Origin: Lentzea cavernae
GTDB taxonomy: Bacteria; Actinomycetota; Actinomycetes; Mycobacteriales; Pseudonocardiaceae
Direction of reading: 5' to 3'
DNA length: 64,000 bases
Assembly (NCBI RefSeq): GCF_014653695.1
Contig: NZ_BNAR01000002.1
Location: 620,001-684,000 of the forward strand
Numbering within the stretch: position 1 is the stretch's first letter; every line of letters starts with the position of its first letter. The notes beneath the pieces are model-generated. The model saw nothing but the letters and a program-made list of their open reading frames with translations. It made no database searches and was not told the origin of the DNA. Below are positions 32,676 to 41,059 of the stretch, in pieces. Both the position numbers and the translations under genes were made by a program.

Positions 32676-33665
32676 CTACTCGTCCTCGCCGCCGAAGTCC
32701 TCGAACGCGTCGTCCATCATCTCGCCGACGACCATGCCGCCGACGACACCGGCGGCACCGGCCGCGACGACCGTGCCCATGCCCATGCCGCCACGGCCGT
32801 GGTGCCCGCTGTGGTGCCCGTGCTGGTCGTAGTGCCCGTGCTGGTCGTAGTGCCCGTGCTGGCCGTACTGACCCTGCTGCCCGAACATGCCACCGCTGCG
32901 CTCCGCCACCTGGGACAGCCATCCGTTGATGGACGACGCCCAGTCGGCTGACTGCGCCTCCTGGTGCGACAGCCGGAAGTGGCCGAACGCGTCACCGCCC
33001 GACGAGAACATCCCGCCGCGCTTGTCTGCCTCGAGGATCACGAAGAGCTCGTGCGGGGTGGCCACGAACGTCAGCTCGACCTGCTGGATGCGGCCGCCGA
33101 ACTGAGCGGGCGGGAAGAACTCGATCTCCTGGTAGAAACCCAGCTCCTGCGGCACGCCGTGCAGGCGGCCCGCCTCGACGTCCGCGCTGCGGAACGAGAA
33201 ACCGAGCTGCCCGAAGGCGTTGAGCACCGCGTCCTGCGACGGCAGCGGGTGGACCAGCACGGGGTCGAGGTCGCCCTTGTCCGGCGCGCCCGCGATCACG
33301 AGCTCGGTCCGCACGCCCACGGTCATGCCGGGCAGCTGGCCACCGCCGACCGCGGTGAGCGGGGTCTCCCACGGGATCGGCAGCTGGAACGGGATCGCGA
33401 GCAACTGGCCCGCCGCGACCCGCACGCCCTGCTGCACGACGACCCGCTGGAACTCCGACACGCCGCCGTACTCGTGGTCACCGTGCTCGACCTCGACGCG
33501 GGTGACGAGCGACAGCACGACCTGGCCGATCTCGGCGTCCGCGCTGCCGCCCTGGATGCGCACCTGTCCGGTGACGAGCTGGCCGGGCGAGGCGTGCGGC
33601 GAGTCCAGCACGGTGTCGACCGACGGGCCGCCGACGCCGAAGGCGCTGAGCATCCGCTTGAACAT
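32676..33665 (-). CDS. Spo0M-like (sporulation control) protein with His-rich tail
   Basis: A 329-residue protein. The N-terminal ~230 residues have the arrestin-like Spo0M fold (MFKRMLSAFGVGGPSVDTVLDSPHASPGQLVTGQVRIQGG, then LPIPWETPLT and ELGFYQEIEFFPP). A second part carries a His/Gly/Gln/Tyr repeat (GQHGHYDQHGHYDQHGHHSGHHG, shown in pieces: GQHGHY, DQHGHY) near residue 275. A Gly/Met-rich hydrophobic stretch and an acidic end follow. The repeats come from 18-bp tandem units at 32820-32873. Spo0M homologues in streptomycetes are also linked to calcium or stress responses. The His tract suggests metal binding, which fits the TerC gene beside it (inference). Confidence 0.82.
   Translation of the reverse strand: MFKRMLSAFGVGGPSVDTVLDSPHASPGQLVTGQVRIQGGSADAEIGQVVLSLVTRVEVEHGDHEYGGVSEFQRVVVQQGVRVAAGQLLAIPFQLPIPWETPLTAVGGGQLPGMTVGVRTELVIAGAPDKGDLDPVLVHPLPSQDAVLNAFGQLGFSFRSADVEAGRLHGVPQELGFYQEIEFFPPAQFGGRIQQVELTFVATPHELFVILEADKRGGMFSSGGDAFGHFRLSHQEAQSADWASSINGWLSQVAERSGGMFGQQGQYGQHGHYDQHGHYDQHGHHSGHHGRGGMGMGTVVAAGAAGVVGGMVVGEMMDDAFEDFGGEDE
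32820..32873. repeat. 18-bp tandem repeat, three copies, inside the Spo0M-like gene
   Basis: GTGCTGGTCGTAGTGCCC occurs twice without change (32820-32837, 32838-32855) and a third diverged copy follows (32856-32873). In frame they encode GQHGHY/DQHGHY repeats, so slippage would change the length of the His-rich tract without a frameshift. Confidence 0.85.
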
Positions 33666-33692
33666 GTGTGTTTCCTCCCTGGGAAACTCCGG

Positions 33693-34727
33693 TCAGCGGA
33701 CGCCGACCGGACGGGTGTCTGTTTCGTCCTCGAAGTCGCCGATCAGCTCTTCGAGGAGGTCCTCGAGCGTCGCGATACCAACAACATCACCGTCTCCGAC
33801 GAGGGCCAGCTGCGCGCGTTCGTCGCGCATCGCCGTCACGGCCTGGGCCACCGGCATCGACGCGGGCAGCGTCAGCACCGGGCCCATCAGCTCGCCCGCC
33901 GTCGGTTCCTCGCCGCGGGCGGTGGCGCGCATGGCCTCGCGGATGTGCACGAGACCCACGTACTGCCCGCGCGAGTCGGTGACGGGGAAGCGCGACCGTC
34001 CACACTGGAGGCTGCGCTGCTCGACCTCGCGCGCCGTGACGGCGTCGGTGACCGTCGACGTCTCCGCGATCGGCACCATCACCTCGCTCACGGTGGTGCG
34101 CTGGACCTGCAGCATCCTCGTCAGCAGCCGTTGCTGGGCCTCGGGGATGAGGCCGTGCTCGGCGGACTGGCGCAGCAGCATCCGCAGGTCGTCCGGCCGG
34201 TGCGCCTGCGCCAGCTCGTCCTGCGGCTCGACCTTCATCAGGCGCAGCAGGCCGTTCGTCGTCGAGTTCAGTCCGCTGAGGAGCCAGCGGACCGAGCGGG
34301 CGAACGCGCGGAACGGCAGCGCGAGGATCAGCGCGGACCGCTCGGGGTGCGCGATGGCCCACGACTTGGGCGCCATCTCGCCGACGACCATGTGCAGGAA
34401 CACCACCAGCACCAGGCTGATCGTGAACGCGATGCCGTAGGCGAACGCCTCCGGCAGGCCGGTCCACTCGAGCACCGGCGACAGCAGGTCCGCGACGGCC
34501 GGCTTGGCCAGCGCGCCCAGGCCGAGCGTGCACAGCGTGATGCCGAGCTGGGCACCCGCGAGCATCAGCGACAGCTCGCGCACGCCCGCCACGGCGGCAC
34601 GCGCCGCCCGTGACGTCTCGGCGGCCTGCTCCAGGCGGTGCCGCTTCGCCGCGATCAACGCGAACTCGGCGGCCACGAAGAAGCCGTTCAGTGCCAGCAG
34701 CACGACGGAGATGAGGATGCTCGTCAT
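33693..34727 (-). CDS. CNNM/CorC-type transporter (DUF21 and CBS domains), gene 2
   Basis: A 344-residue membrane protein with a DUF21 domain of about four helices (ISVVLLALNGFFVAAEFALIAAKRHRLEQ, LSLMLAGAQLGITLCTLGLGALAKPAVADLL, VVGEMAPKSWAI) followed by a CBS pair (VMVPIAETSTVTDAVTAREVEQ, VTDSRGQYVGLVHI, LALVGDGDVVGIATLEDLLEELIGDFEDE). It lacks the C-terminal CorC_HlyC domain of its neighbour. The family includes Mg2+/Co2+ efflux proteins. It is coupled by ATGA to the upstream paralogue at 34724, so the pair may form a heterodimer. Confidence 0.9.
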   Translation of the reverse strand: MTSILISVVLLALNGFFVAAEFALIAAKRHRLEQAAETSRAARAAVAGVRELSLMLAGAQLGITLCTLGLGALAKPAVADLLSPVLEWTGLPEAFAYGIAFTISLVLVVFLHMVVGEMAPKSWAIAHPERSALILALPFRAFARSVRWLLSGLNSTTNGLLRLMKVEPQDELAQAHRPDDLRMLLRQSAEHGLIPEAQQRLLTRMLQVQRTTVSEVMVPIAETSTVTDAVTAREVEQRSLQCGRSRFPVTDSRGQYVGLVHIREAMRATARGEEPTAGELMGPVLTLPASMPVAQAVTAMRDERAQLALVGDGDVVGIATLEDLLEELIGDFEDETDTRPVGVR

Positions 34728-35986
34728 CGGGCCGCCTCCAGCACGTTGATCTCGACGGACTCCGGCACGTTGCGCGCCACCGCCGTCACCAGCAGCGTCA
34801 CGCCTTCGAGCACGACCTCGTCGCCGACCTCCGGCACGCGGCCGAGCTGGTGCAGCACCAGGCCCGACACGGTGTCGTAGGCGTCGTCCTCGGGCAGCTC
34901 GACACCGGTCACGTCCTCGACCTCGTCGAGGCGCATCCGGCCGGGGACCTGCCAGCGGTGCTCGCCCAGGGGCGCGATCGTGTCCTCGACCAGGTCGTCC
35001 TCGTCGTGGATGTCGCCGACGAGCTCCTCGGCCAGGTCCTCCAGCGAGATCACGCCGGCGAACCCGCCGAACTCGTCGACCACGCAGGCGAGCTGGCGGC
35101 GTTCGGTCCGCAGCCTCTCGAGCACGGCGGGCAGCGGCAGCGTCCCGGGGACCACGAGCGCGGGCGAGGCGATCTTCTCGATCTCCGTCGAGGACCGCTG
35201 CTCCGGTTCCAGGGTCAGCACCTCGGCCAGCCCGACCACGCCGCGCAGGTCGTCGAGGTCGTCGCCGACCACCGGGAAACGCGAGTTCCCGGTGTCCAGC
35301 AACGAGACCACGCGCGAGGCGGGCTCGTCGAACCGCACGGTGTGGACGTTCACGCGGGGCGTCATCGCCTGCTCGGCGACGAGCTCGCGGAACCCGATGC
35401 CGTGCTCCAGCAGCCGCGTGAGCTCGGGGTCCAGGTGACCCTGCTCCCCCGCCTCCTCGACGATCTGCCGGAAGTCCTCGGGCGTGGCGCCCTGGGGCAG
35501 CTCCTCGACGGGCTCGATGCCGATCGCGCGCAGCAACCGGTTCGCGGCCGCGTCGAACAACCGGATCAGCGGACCCGCGATCTTGAGGTACACGAGGGTG
35601 GACGCGCTCAGCGCCAGCGCCAGCTGTTCGGGCCGGGCGATCGCGAGGTTCTTCGGCAGCAGCTCACCGAGCACCATCTGCACGAACGTCGCGAACCCGA
35701 GCGCGATCACCATGGAGCCGGGGATGCCGAGGCCGGCGCCGAGCAGCGGCTCGGCCACGTATCCCACGAGCAGCGCCGTCACCGTGATGCCGAACTGGGC
35801 ACCGGACAGCATGAACGAGAGCTTCTGCGTCACGCGGTACGCGCGGTCGGCGGCCTTCGAGCCGCCCTCCGCCATCTGCTGCAGGCGGCCGCGGTCGACC
35901 GCCATGTAGGCGAACTCCTGCGCGACGAAATACCCCGTGGCCACCGTCAGCACCACGATGGCGAGCAAGCCGGATGCGATCAACAA
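34724..35986 (-). CDS. CNNM/CorC-type transporter (DUF21, CBS, CorC), gene 1
   Basis: A 420-residue protein of the same family: DUF21 helices (IVVLTVATGYFVAQEFAYMAV, LSFMLSGAQFGITVTALLVGYVAEPLLGAG, VLGELLPKNLAIARPEQLA), a CBS pair (QAMTPRVNVHTV, LACVVDEFGGFAGVISLEDLAEELVGDIHDEDD) and a C-terminal CorC_HlyC domain (WQVPGRMRLDEVEDVTGVELPEDDAYDTVSGLVLHQLGRVPEVGDEV). This is the full-length form, whereas the coupled partner stops after the CBS pair. It starts at TTG 35986 with no good ribosome site. It is divergent from a MerR gene and presumably exports Mg2+ or other divalent ions. Confidence 0.9.
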   Translation of the reverse strand: MLIASGLLAIVVLTVATGYFVAQEFAYMAVDRGRLQQMAEGGSKAADRAYRVTQKLSFMLSGAQFGITVTALLVGYVAEPLLGAGLGIPGSMVIALGFATFVQMVLGELLPKNLAIARPEQLALALSASTLVYLKIAGPLIRLFDAAANRLLRAIGIEPVEELPQGATPEDFRQIVEEAGEQGHLDPELTRLLEHGIGFRELVAEQAMTPRVNVHTVRFDEPASRVVSLLDTGNSRFPVVGDDLDDLRGVVGLAEVLTLEPEQRSSTEIEKIASPALVVPGTLPLPAVLERLRTERRQLACVVDEFGGFAGVISLEDLAEELVGDIHDEDDLVEDTIAPLGEHRWQVPGRMRLDEVEDVTGVELPEDDAYDTVSGLVLHQLGRVPEVGDEVVLEGVTLLVTAVARNVPESVEINVLEAAR

Positions 35987-36043
35987 GGCGCACCCGGCCC
36001 AGTACTACAGCCGTCTACATCGGCTTCTTCAGGCATGTTTCCA

Positions 36044-36063
36044 ACAGTAGCACGTAGCACTGT
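36044..36063. promoter_or_regulatory. MerR-type dyad upstream of the MerR gene
   Basis: ACAGT (36044-36048) and ACTGT (36059-36063) are inverted arms spaced 10 bases apart. They lie in the 106-base gap between the divergent CorC-type and MerR genes. The length and position fit an autoregulatory MerR operator. Confidence 0.45.
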
Positions 36064-36092
36064 ATGGTTCTCGGTGACGGGAGGTCATCGCT

Positions 36093-36488
36093 TTGTCCGA
36101 AGCACTGCTGAAGATCGGCGAGCTCGCCGCCCGCGCCGGCGTGAGCATCCGCACCGTCGACTACTACACGACGCTGGGCCTGATCAGCCCCGCCCAGCGC
36201 ACCGCGAGCAACTACCGCCTCTACCGCGCCGACGACGTGGAGCGCATCCACCTCGTACAACGCCTGGAGGTCCACGGTCTTCCCCTGGAGGACATCGCTC
36301 GGGCGTTCGCGGCCGGTCCCGCCGACACCGCGGCGGTGCTCGGGCAGATCGACATGGACCTGCGCACGCTCCAGGAGGCCGCCGACGCCGCGTCCCCGGA
36401 GATGCACGGGCTGCTGACGGTGATCGCGAACCGGGTGCACTCGCTGATCACCATCGCGTTGCAACTGCCGCCGGACCTGCCGATGTAG
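36093..36488 (+). CDS. MerR-family regulator
   Basis: A 131-residue MerR protein. The DNA-binding domain is LKIGELAARAGVSIRTVDYYTTLGLISPAQRTASNYRLYRADDVERIHLVQRLEVHGLPLEDIARAF, followed by a short coiled coil. No cysteines suited to metal sensing are present in the tail, so the effector is likely organic or undefined. TTG 36093 has a strong GGGAGG site 7 bases upstream. It precedes the IlvD/Edd gene by 32 bases and may control it or the divergent CorC-type pair. Confidence 0.9.
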   Translation: MSEALLKIGELAARAGVSIRTVDYYTTLGLISPAQRTASNYRLYRADDVERIHLVQRLEVHGLPLEDIARAFAAGPADTAAVLGQIDMDLRTLQEAADAASPEMHGLLTVIANRVHSLITIALQLPPDLPM

Positions 36489-36520
36489 TTATCGTCGGGG
36501 TGACCGCGAGGAGGCGTTCA

Positions 36521-38224
36521 GTGGGACTACGCAGCGCGCAGTGGTACGCCGGTGACGACCGCAACGCCTACATCCACCGCGCCTGGATGCGGCGCGGCAC
36601 CCCGGACGACGCCTTCCGCAGGCCGCAGATCGCCATCGCGAACTCCGCCTCCGACCTCACGCCGTGCAACGCGCACCTCGACGACGTGGCGAAGTCGGTC
36701 TCCAACGGCGTGTACGAGGCGGGCGGCATCCCGCTCAACCTGCCCGTGGTGTCGCTCGGCGAGACGAACGTCCGCCCCACCGCAATGCTGTGGCGCAACA
36801 TGGCGGCGATGGCCGCGGAGGAGATGCTGCGCGCGAACCCCGTGGACGGCGTGGTGCTGCTCGGCGGGTGCGACAAGACGATCCCGGCGTTGCTGATGGC
36901 CGCCGCGTCCGTCGACGTCCCCGCGGTCGTGGTGCCGGGCGGGCCGATGCTGACCGGCACGTTCCGCGGCGTTCCCCTGGGGTGCGGGACCGACGTGTGG
37001 CGGCTGTCCGAGGAGGTGCGCGCGGGCACGTTGTCGCAGGAGGCGTTCCTGCGCTCCGAGTCGGCGATGATCCGCAGCCGCGGCCACTGCAACACCATGG
37101 GCACCGCCTCGACGATGGCGCTGGTCGCGGAGGCACTGGGCACCGTCGTGCCCGGTGTCGCGGGCACCCCGGCGCCGGACAGCAGGCTGCTGGAGGCCGC
37201 GCACGGCACCGGGCGGCTGGTCGTGGAGCTGGTCGAGGAGGACCGCAGGCCCAGCACGTTCCTCACCAAGGCCAGTTTCCACAACGCGATCGTGGCGCTG
37301 GCGGCGATAGGCGGGTCCACCAACGCCGTGGTGCACCTGCTCGCGATCGCCGGCCGCCTGGGCGTCGACCTCACCCTCGACGACTTCGACCGCGTCGGCT
37401 CGGGCGTGCCGCTGCTCGTGGACCTCCAACCGGCGGGCCGGTTCCTGATGGAGGACTTCCACCGCGCGGGCGGGCTCCTCGCCGTGCTGCGGGAGGTGCG
37501 CGACCTGCTCGACCCCGACGGGATCACGGTCACGGGCCGGCCGCTGGTCGAGCACCTCGACGACGCGCCGATCTGGGACCCGGAGGTGATCAGGAGCCGG
37601 ACCGAGCCGATCATCGCCGAGGGCGGGATCGCGGTGCTGCGCGGCAACTTGGCGCCATCAGGAGCTTTGATCAAACCGGCGGCGGCGTCGGCGCACCTGC
37701 TGCAGCACCGGGGCAGGGCCGTGGTGTTCGACAGCATCGAGGACTTCCACGCCCGCGTCGACGACCCGGACCTCGACGTGGACGCGGACTCCGTGCTGGT
37801 GCTGCGCGGCTGCGGCCCGCGCGGCTATCCGGGCATGCCGGAGGTGTCGAACATGCCGTTGCCGAAGAAGCTGCTGGAACAGGGCGTGCGCGACATGGTC
37901 CGCATCTGCGACGGGCGCATGAGCGGCACCGCGTACGGCACCGTCGTGCTGCACGTGGCACCGGAGGCGGCGGCGGGTGGACCACTCGGACTGGTCCGCA
38001 CGGGCGACGTCGTCGTGCTCGACGTGGAGAACCGCCGGATCGACGTGGAGGCGCCGGACTTCCTGTCACGGACGCCGAACGCGGCGACGACGGCGGCGTT
38101 CGCGGCGCCGAAACGCGGCTGGGAACGGCTCTACGTCGACCACGTGCTCGGCGCCGACACCGGAGCCGACCTGGACTTCCTGGTCGGCTCCAGCGGTAGC
38201 GACGTCACCCGCGAATCGCACTAA
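36521..38224 (+). CDS. IlvD/Edd family dehydratase (Fe-S)
   Basis: A 567-residue Fe-S dehydratase. Cluster ligands are the Cys in LTPCNAHL, GGCDKTIPALLMAA and RGHCNTMGTAST. The C-terminal RMSGTAYGTVVLHVAPEAAAGGPLGLVRTGDVV matches the active-site and swinging-Ser region. The family removes water from dihydroxy acids: dihydroxy-acid dehydratase in branched-chain amino acid synthesis, or sugar-acid dehydratases. Phrases such as RRPQIAIANSASDLTPCN and GIPLNLPVVSLGETNVRPTAMLWRN look closer to the sugar-acid (L-arabinonate-like) branch than to housekeeping IlvD. GTG 36521 has GAGGAGG 6 bases upstream. A MerR gene lies immediately before it. Confidence 0.88.
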   Translation: MGLRSAQWYAGDDRNAYIHRAWMRRGTPDDAFRRPQIAIANSASDLTPCNAHLDDVAKSVSNGVYEAGGIPLNLPVVSLGETNVRPTAMLWRNMAAMAAEEMLRANPVDGVVLLGGCDKTIPALLMAAASVDVPAVVVPGGPMLTGTFRGVPLGCGTDVWRLSEEVRAGTLSQEAFLRSESAMIRSRGHCNTMGTASTMALVAEALGTVVPGVAGTPAPDSRLLEAAHGTGRLVVELVEEDRRPSTFLTKASFHNAIVALAAIGGSTNAVVHLLAIAGRLGVDLTLDDFDRVGSGVPLLVDLQPAGRFLMEDFHRAGGLLAVLREVRDLLDPDGITVTGRPLVEHLDDAPIWDPEVIRSRTEPIIAEGGIAVLRGNLAPSGALIKPAAASAHLLQHRGRAVVFDSIEDFHARVDDPDLDVDADSVLVLRGCGPRGYPGMPEVSNMPLPKKLLEQGVRDMVRICDGRMSGTAYGTVVLHVAPEAAAGGPLGLVRTGDVVVLDVENRRIDVEAPDFLSRTPNAATTAAFAAPKRGWERLYVDHVLGADTGADLDFLVGSSGSDVTRESH

Positions 38225-38403
38225 TGCGAGTGCGAGTGCTCCTCGACATGGCCCGCGTCGTGCACGTGCGCGTGTGAGTGCGTCTCGCCGTCGTGTGTGT
38301 GGGTGTGTTCGTGCTCAACGTGCTCGTGCGCATGCTCCCCATGGGCATGCGTATGAGTCGTGTCACCGTGGCTGTGCTCGTGAGTGTGCACTCCGTTGGT
38401 CAT
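38221..38403 (-). CDS. Histidine-rich small protein, putative metal binding
   Basis: A 60-residue protein, about 22 of them His, in HxH and HxHxH runs with interspersed Glu/Asp and Thr (THEHSHGDTTHTHAHGEHAHEHVEHEH, in part). It has no other domain. ATG 38403 is chosen; an upstream in-frame ATG would add 12 non-conserved residues. It is divergent from a five-gene nickel/dipeptide-type ABC importer, with candidate metal-regulator sites in the gap. It resembles the histidine-rich metallochaperones or storage peptides of nickel systems. Its stop overlaps the IlvD/Edd stop. Confidence 0.75.
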   Translation of the reverse strand: MTNGVHTHEHSHGDTTHTHAHGEHAHEHVEHEHTHTHDGETHSHAHVHDAGHVEEHSHSH

Positions 38404-38452
38404 GCCCTTGATGCTGGCATGAGTCCGGCTCGTGCGCACTGATGCACACTCT

Positions 38453-38485
38453 TGCCTATTGCAAGATGCTTGCTGTTAGCTGCAC
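38453..38485. promoter_or_regulatory. TTGC/GCAA repeat cluster, candidate metal-regulator (Nur-like) site
   Basis: In the gap between the His-rich gene and the importer operon, CTTGCCTATTGCAAG is a palindrome (arms CTTGC/GCAAG) and overlaps TTGCAAGATGCTTGCTG. The latter reads as TTGCAA-N5-TTGCtg. The streptomycete nickel regulator Nur uses tTGCaa-N5-ttGCAA; the first half is exact and the second only partly so. Binding is inference, but the operon context supports a metal-responsive Fur-family site. Confidence 0.4.
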
Positions 38486-38516
38486 CAGGCAACACGGACA
38501 CCTGGGGAGGAACTGG

Positions 38517-40082
38517 ATGCGGCGCGCTGCTCTGCTGGCCCTCGTTCTGCTGGCGGGGTGCACGTCACCCGACGGCTCCACCACCGCACCGGCGACGTCG
38601 ATCGTCATCGGCGCGGGCAGCGAACCGGAGAACCTCAACCCGGTCCTCGGTTACGCGCCCGACGGTGCCGCGAAGATCTTCGACGGCCTGGTCGCGCGGG
38701 ACGCCTCCCTGGCGCTCAAGCCCGCGCTGGCCACCGAGCTGCCGACGGCGTCCGCGGACGGCCTGACGTGGACCGCCAAGCTGCGCAAGGACATCACGTT
38801 CTCCGACGGCACCCCGCTCACCGCGGACGACGTCGTGTTCACCTACAAGTCCGTGGTGGACAAGAAGGTGAACTCCACGATCGCCTCCCGGTTCGACGCA
38901 CTGACCGACGTCGTGGCGAAGGACACGGCCACCGTCGAGTTCACGCTCTCCTACCCCTACGCCCCGTTCGCGCAGCAGCTCGCGCTCGGCATCGTGCCCG
39001 CCGCGAAGCTCAAGGACGCGGACATCAACAGCGCGCCGTTCAACACCGCGCCCGTCGGCACCGGCCCGTACACGGTCGAGACGTGGCGCAAGGGCGACCG
39101 GATGGTGTTGAAGGCCAACGAGAAGCACTGGGGCGGCGCGCCCGCGATCAAGTCCGTGACCGTGGTCTTCGTGCCCGACGACAACGCCCGCGCGACCCGC
39201 ATGGCCGCCGGTGAGTTCGACGGCACGGTGCTGCCGCCCAAGCTCGCGCAGACCTACAGGGACAAGTCCGGCTACAAGATCGTGCAGAACCCGTCCGCCG
39301 ACTACCGCGGCCTCGGCATCCCGTCCGAACTGCCGTTCACCTCGACGCCGCAGGTCCGGCGCGCGATCAACCTCGGCATCAACCGCCAGGCCATGATCGA
39401 CGCCGTGCTGGCGGGTTCCGGCAAGCCCGCCTCCACGCCGATCTCGCCGTACCTGAAGGACTGGTACGACGAGGGTTCCGCGTTCCGCCACGACGTCGCC
39501 GAGGCCGAGAAGCTGCTCGACGAGGCGGGCTGGCGCAAGGGCGCGGACGGCAAGCGCGCCAAGGACGGCCAGCCCGCGAAGCTGCCCGTGCTCTACCCCG
39601 CGCCGGACGTGCTGCGCAAGGAACTGGCCCTCGCCACGGCCTCCGACATCGCGAAGCTCGGCATCGACGCGCCGGTCGAGGCCACGACGTTCGAGATCAT
39701 GCTGCAGCGCCGCAAGGAGGCCGCGGCGGTGTGGGGCGGCGGCGACCCGTACGACCCGGACACGGCCGCCTACACGTTGCTGCACTCGCGCTACGCGGGC
39801 CAGGACGGCTACGTGAACATGACGCTGTACAAGAACTCCACCGTGGACACCGCGCTCGACACCGCGCGCCGCAGCCTCGACCCGGTGGCCCGCAAGAAGG
39901 CCTACGACGAGTTCCAGAAGGCCTACTCGGCCGATCCCGGCTGGGCGTTCCTCGTCTTCCTCGACCACACCTACGTCATGCGCGACAAGTGGAACGGCCA
40001 AGAGACCCAGGTCGAGCCGCACGACCACGGCCTCGTGCACGCGGTGTGGTGGAACCTCGAGCGCTGGACCCCCAAGTCGTGA
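38517..40082 (+). CDS. ABC importer substrate-binding lipoprotein (nickel/dipeptide type, SBP_bac_5)
   Basis: A 521-residue lipoprotein: signal peptide with lipobox LLAGC (Cys about residue 15), then SBP family 5 (EPENLNPVLGYAPDGAAKIFDGLVARD, WTAKLRKDITFSDGTPLTADDVVFTYKSV, GTGPYTVETW, QVRRAINLGINRQAMIDAVLAG). This cluster C family binds dipeptides, oligopeptides or Ni-chelates. A nickel role is favoured by the neighbouring His-rich protein and the local promoter motif, as in the streptomycete Nur-regulated nik operon; the sequence alone cannot exclude peptide uptake. ATG 38517 has GGGGAGG 6 bases upstream. It is coupled to the permease gene (GTGA). Confidence 0.88.
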   Translation: MRRAALLALVLLAGCTSPDGSTTAPATSIVIGAGSEPENLNPVLGYAPDGAAKIFDGLVARDASLALKPALATELPTASADGLTWTAKLRKDITFSDGTPLTADDVVFTYKSVVDKKVNSTIASRFDALTDVVAKDTATVEFTLSYPYAPFAQQLALGIVPAAKLKDADINSAPFNTAPVGTGPYTVETWRKGDRMVLKANEKHWGGAPAIKSVTVVFVPDDNARATRMAAGEFDGTVLPPKLAQTYRDKSGYKIVQNPSADYRGLGIPSELPFTSTPQVRRAINLGINRQAMIDAVLAGSGKPASTPISPYLKDWYDEGSAFRHDVAEAEKLLDEAGWRKGADGKRAKDGQPAKLPVLYPAPDVLRKELALATASDIAKLGIDAPVEATTFEIMLQRRKEAAAVWGGGDPYDPDTAAYTLLHSRYAGQDGYVNMTLYKNSTVDTALDTARRSLDPVARKKAYDEFQKAYSADPGWAFLVFLDHTYVMRDKWNGQETQVEPHDHGLVHAVWWNLERWTPKS

Positions 40083-41059
40083 CGCGGGGCAAGGCGATCG
40101 GCCGGCTCGCGCTGCGCCGGCTCGCGTTCGCGGTCCCCGTGCTGCTCGTGGTCAGCTTCGCCCTGTTCGTGCTGGCCAAGGCATCGCCGTTCGACCCGGT
40201 GGAACGCTACTTCGGCGTGCGGATCATCGGCGCCTCGCCGGAACGCGTCGCCCAGCTGCGCGCGAACTGGGGTGTCGACGAACCCGTCGTCGCGCAGTAC
40301 TGGGCCTGGCTGACGCACGCGGTCACGGGCGACCTCGGCGACTCGTTGTCGTTGCAGCAGCCCGTGTCCGCGGTGATCGGCGACCGTCTCGGGTGGACGG
40401 TGCTGCTGGTCTCGGTCGGCTTCACGCTGGCGCTGGTGCTCGGCCTGCTGCTGGGCACCCTGGCCGCGTGGCGGCAGGGGTCGTGGCTCGACCGCTCGAT
40501 CACCGGCAGCTGCTACGCGCTGGAGGCCGCGCCGGTCTTCTGGCTCGGGCTCGCCGTGCTCTACGTCTTCGCGCTGCAGCTGCAATGGCTCCCCGGCGGC
40601 GGTGTGACCACGGGCTCCGACCCGGTGTCGGTGGGCGGGGTGGCCGCGCACATGGTGCTGCCCGTGGCGGTGCTGGCGATCTCGCAGGCGCCGTGGTTCG
40701 TGCTGTTCGTGCGGCAGAACCTCCTCGAGTCGTTCACCCAGGACCACGTGATCGGCGCGCGGGCCCGCGGGCTGCCGGACCACGTCGTCGTGTCCGGGCA
40801 CGCGCTGCGCACCTCGCTGCTGCCGTTCCTGACCCTGCTCGGCGCCCGGCTGCCGGAACTGATCACCGGCGCGTTGCTGGTGGAGACGGTGTTCTCGTGG
40901 CCCGGCATCGCGCGGGCGACCGTGGAGGCCGCGCTGAACGTCGACTTCGCGCTGCTGGGCGCGCTGACCGTGATGGCGACCGGCGTGGTGCTGGTGGGCA
41001 ACCTGCTGGCCGACGTCCTGTACGCGCTGGCCGACCCGAGGGTGGCGCTCGATGGCTGA
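40079..41059 (+). CDS. ABC importer permease, DppB/NikB type
   Basis: A 326-residue membrane protein with about six helices. It has LRRLAFAVPVLLVVSFALFVLAKASPFDPVE at the N-terminus, as in DppB/NikB, and the EAA loop GARARGLPDHVVVSGHALRTSLLPFL that contacts the ATPases. GTG 40079 overlaps the upstream stop (GTGA), and its 3' end overlaps the next permease by 8 bases. It forms the channel with the gene at 41052. Confidence 0.93.
   Translation: MTRGKAIGRLALRRLAFAVPVLLVVSFALFVLAKASPFDPVERYFGVRIIGASPERVAQLRANWGVDEPVVAQYWAWLTHAVTGDLGDSLSLQQPVSAVIGDRLGWTVLLVSVGFTLALVLGLLLGTLAAWRQGSWLDRSITGSCYALEAAPVFWLGLAVLYVFALQLQWLPGGGVTTGSDPVSVGGVAAHMVLPVAVLAISQAPWFVLFVRQNLLESFTQDHVIGARARGLPDHVVVSGHALRTSLLPFLTLLGARLPELITGALLVETVFSWPGIARATVEAALNVDFALLGALTVMATGVVLVGNLLADVLYALADPRVALDG

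Noticed and set aside
32820-32873. Short regular repeats as a possible CRISPR
   Set aside because: The 18-bp repeats are contiguous, lack spacers and are in frame within a His-rich coding region.
34850-36520. Upstream extension of the IlvD/Edd frame as a giant fusion protein
   Set aside because: The extension is antisense to the CorC-type gene and passes through the MerR gene in another frame; a strong ribosome site at 36508-36514 defines GTG 36521 as start.
38261-38400. Low-complexity CGTG/CACG-rich DNA as a structural repeat
   Set aside because: It is explained by His codons of the small histidine-rich protein on the minus strand.
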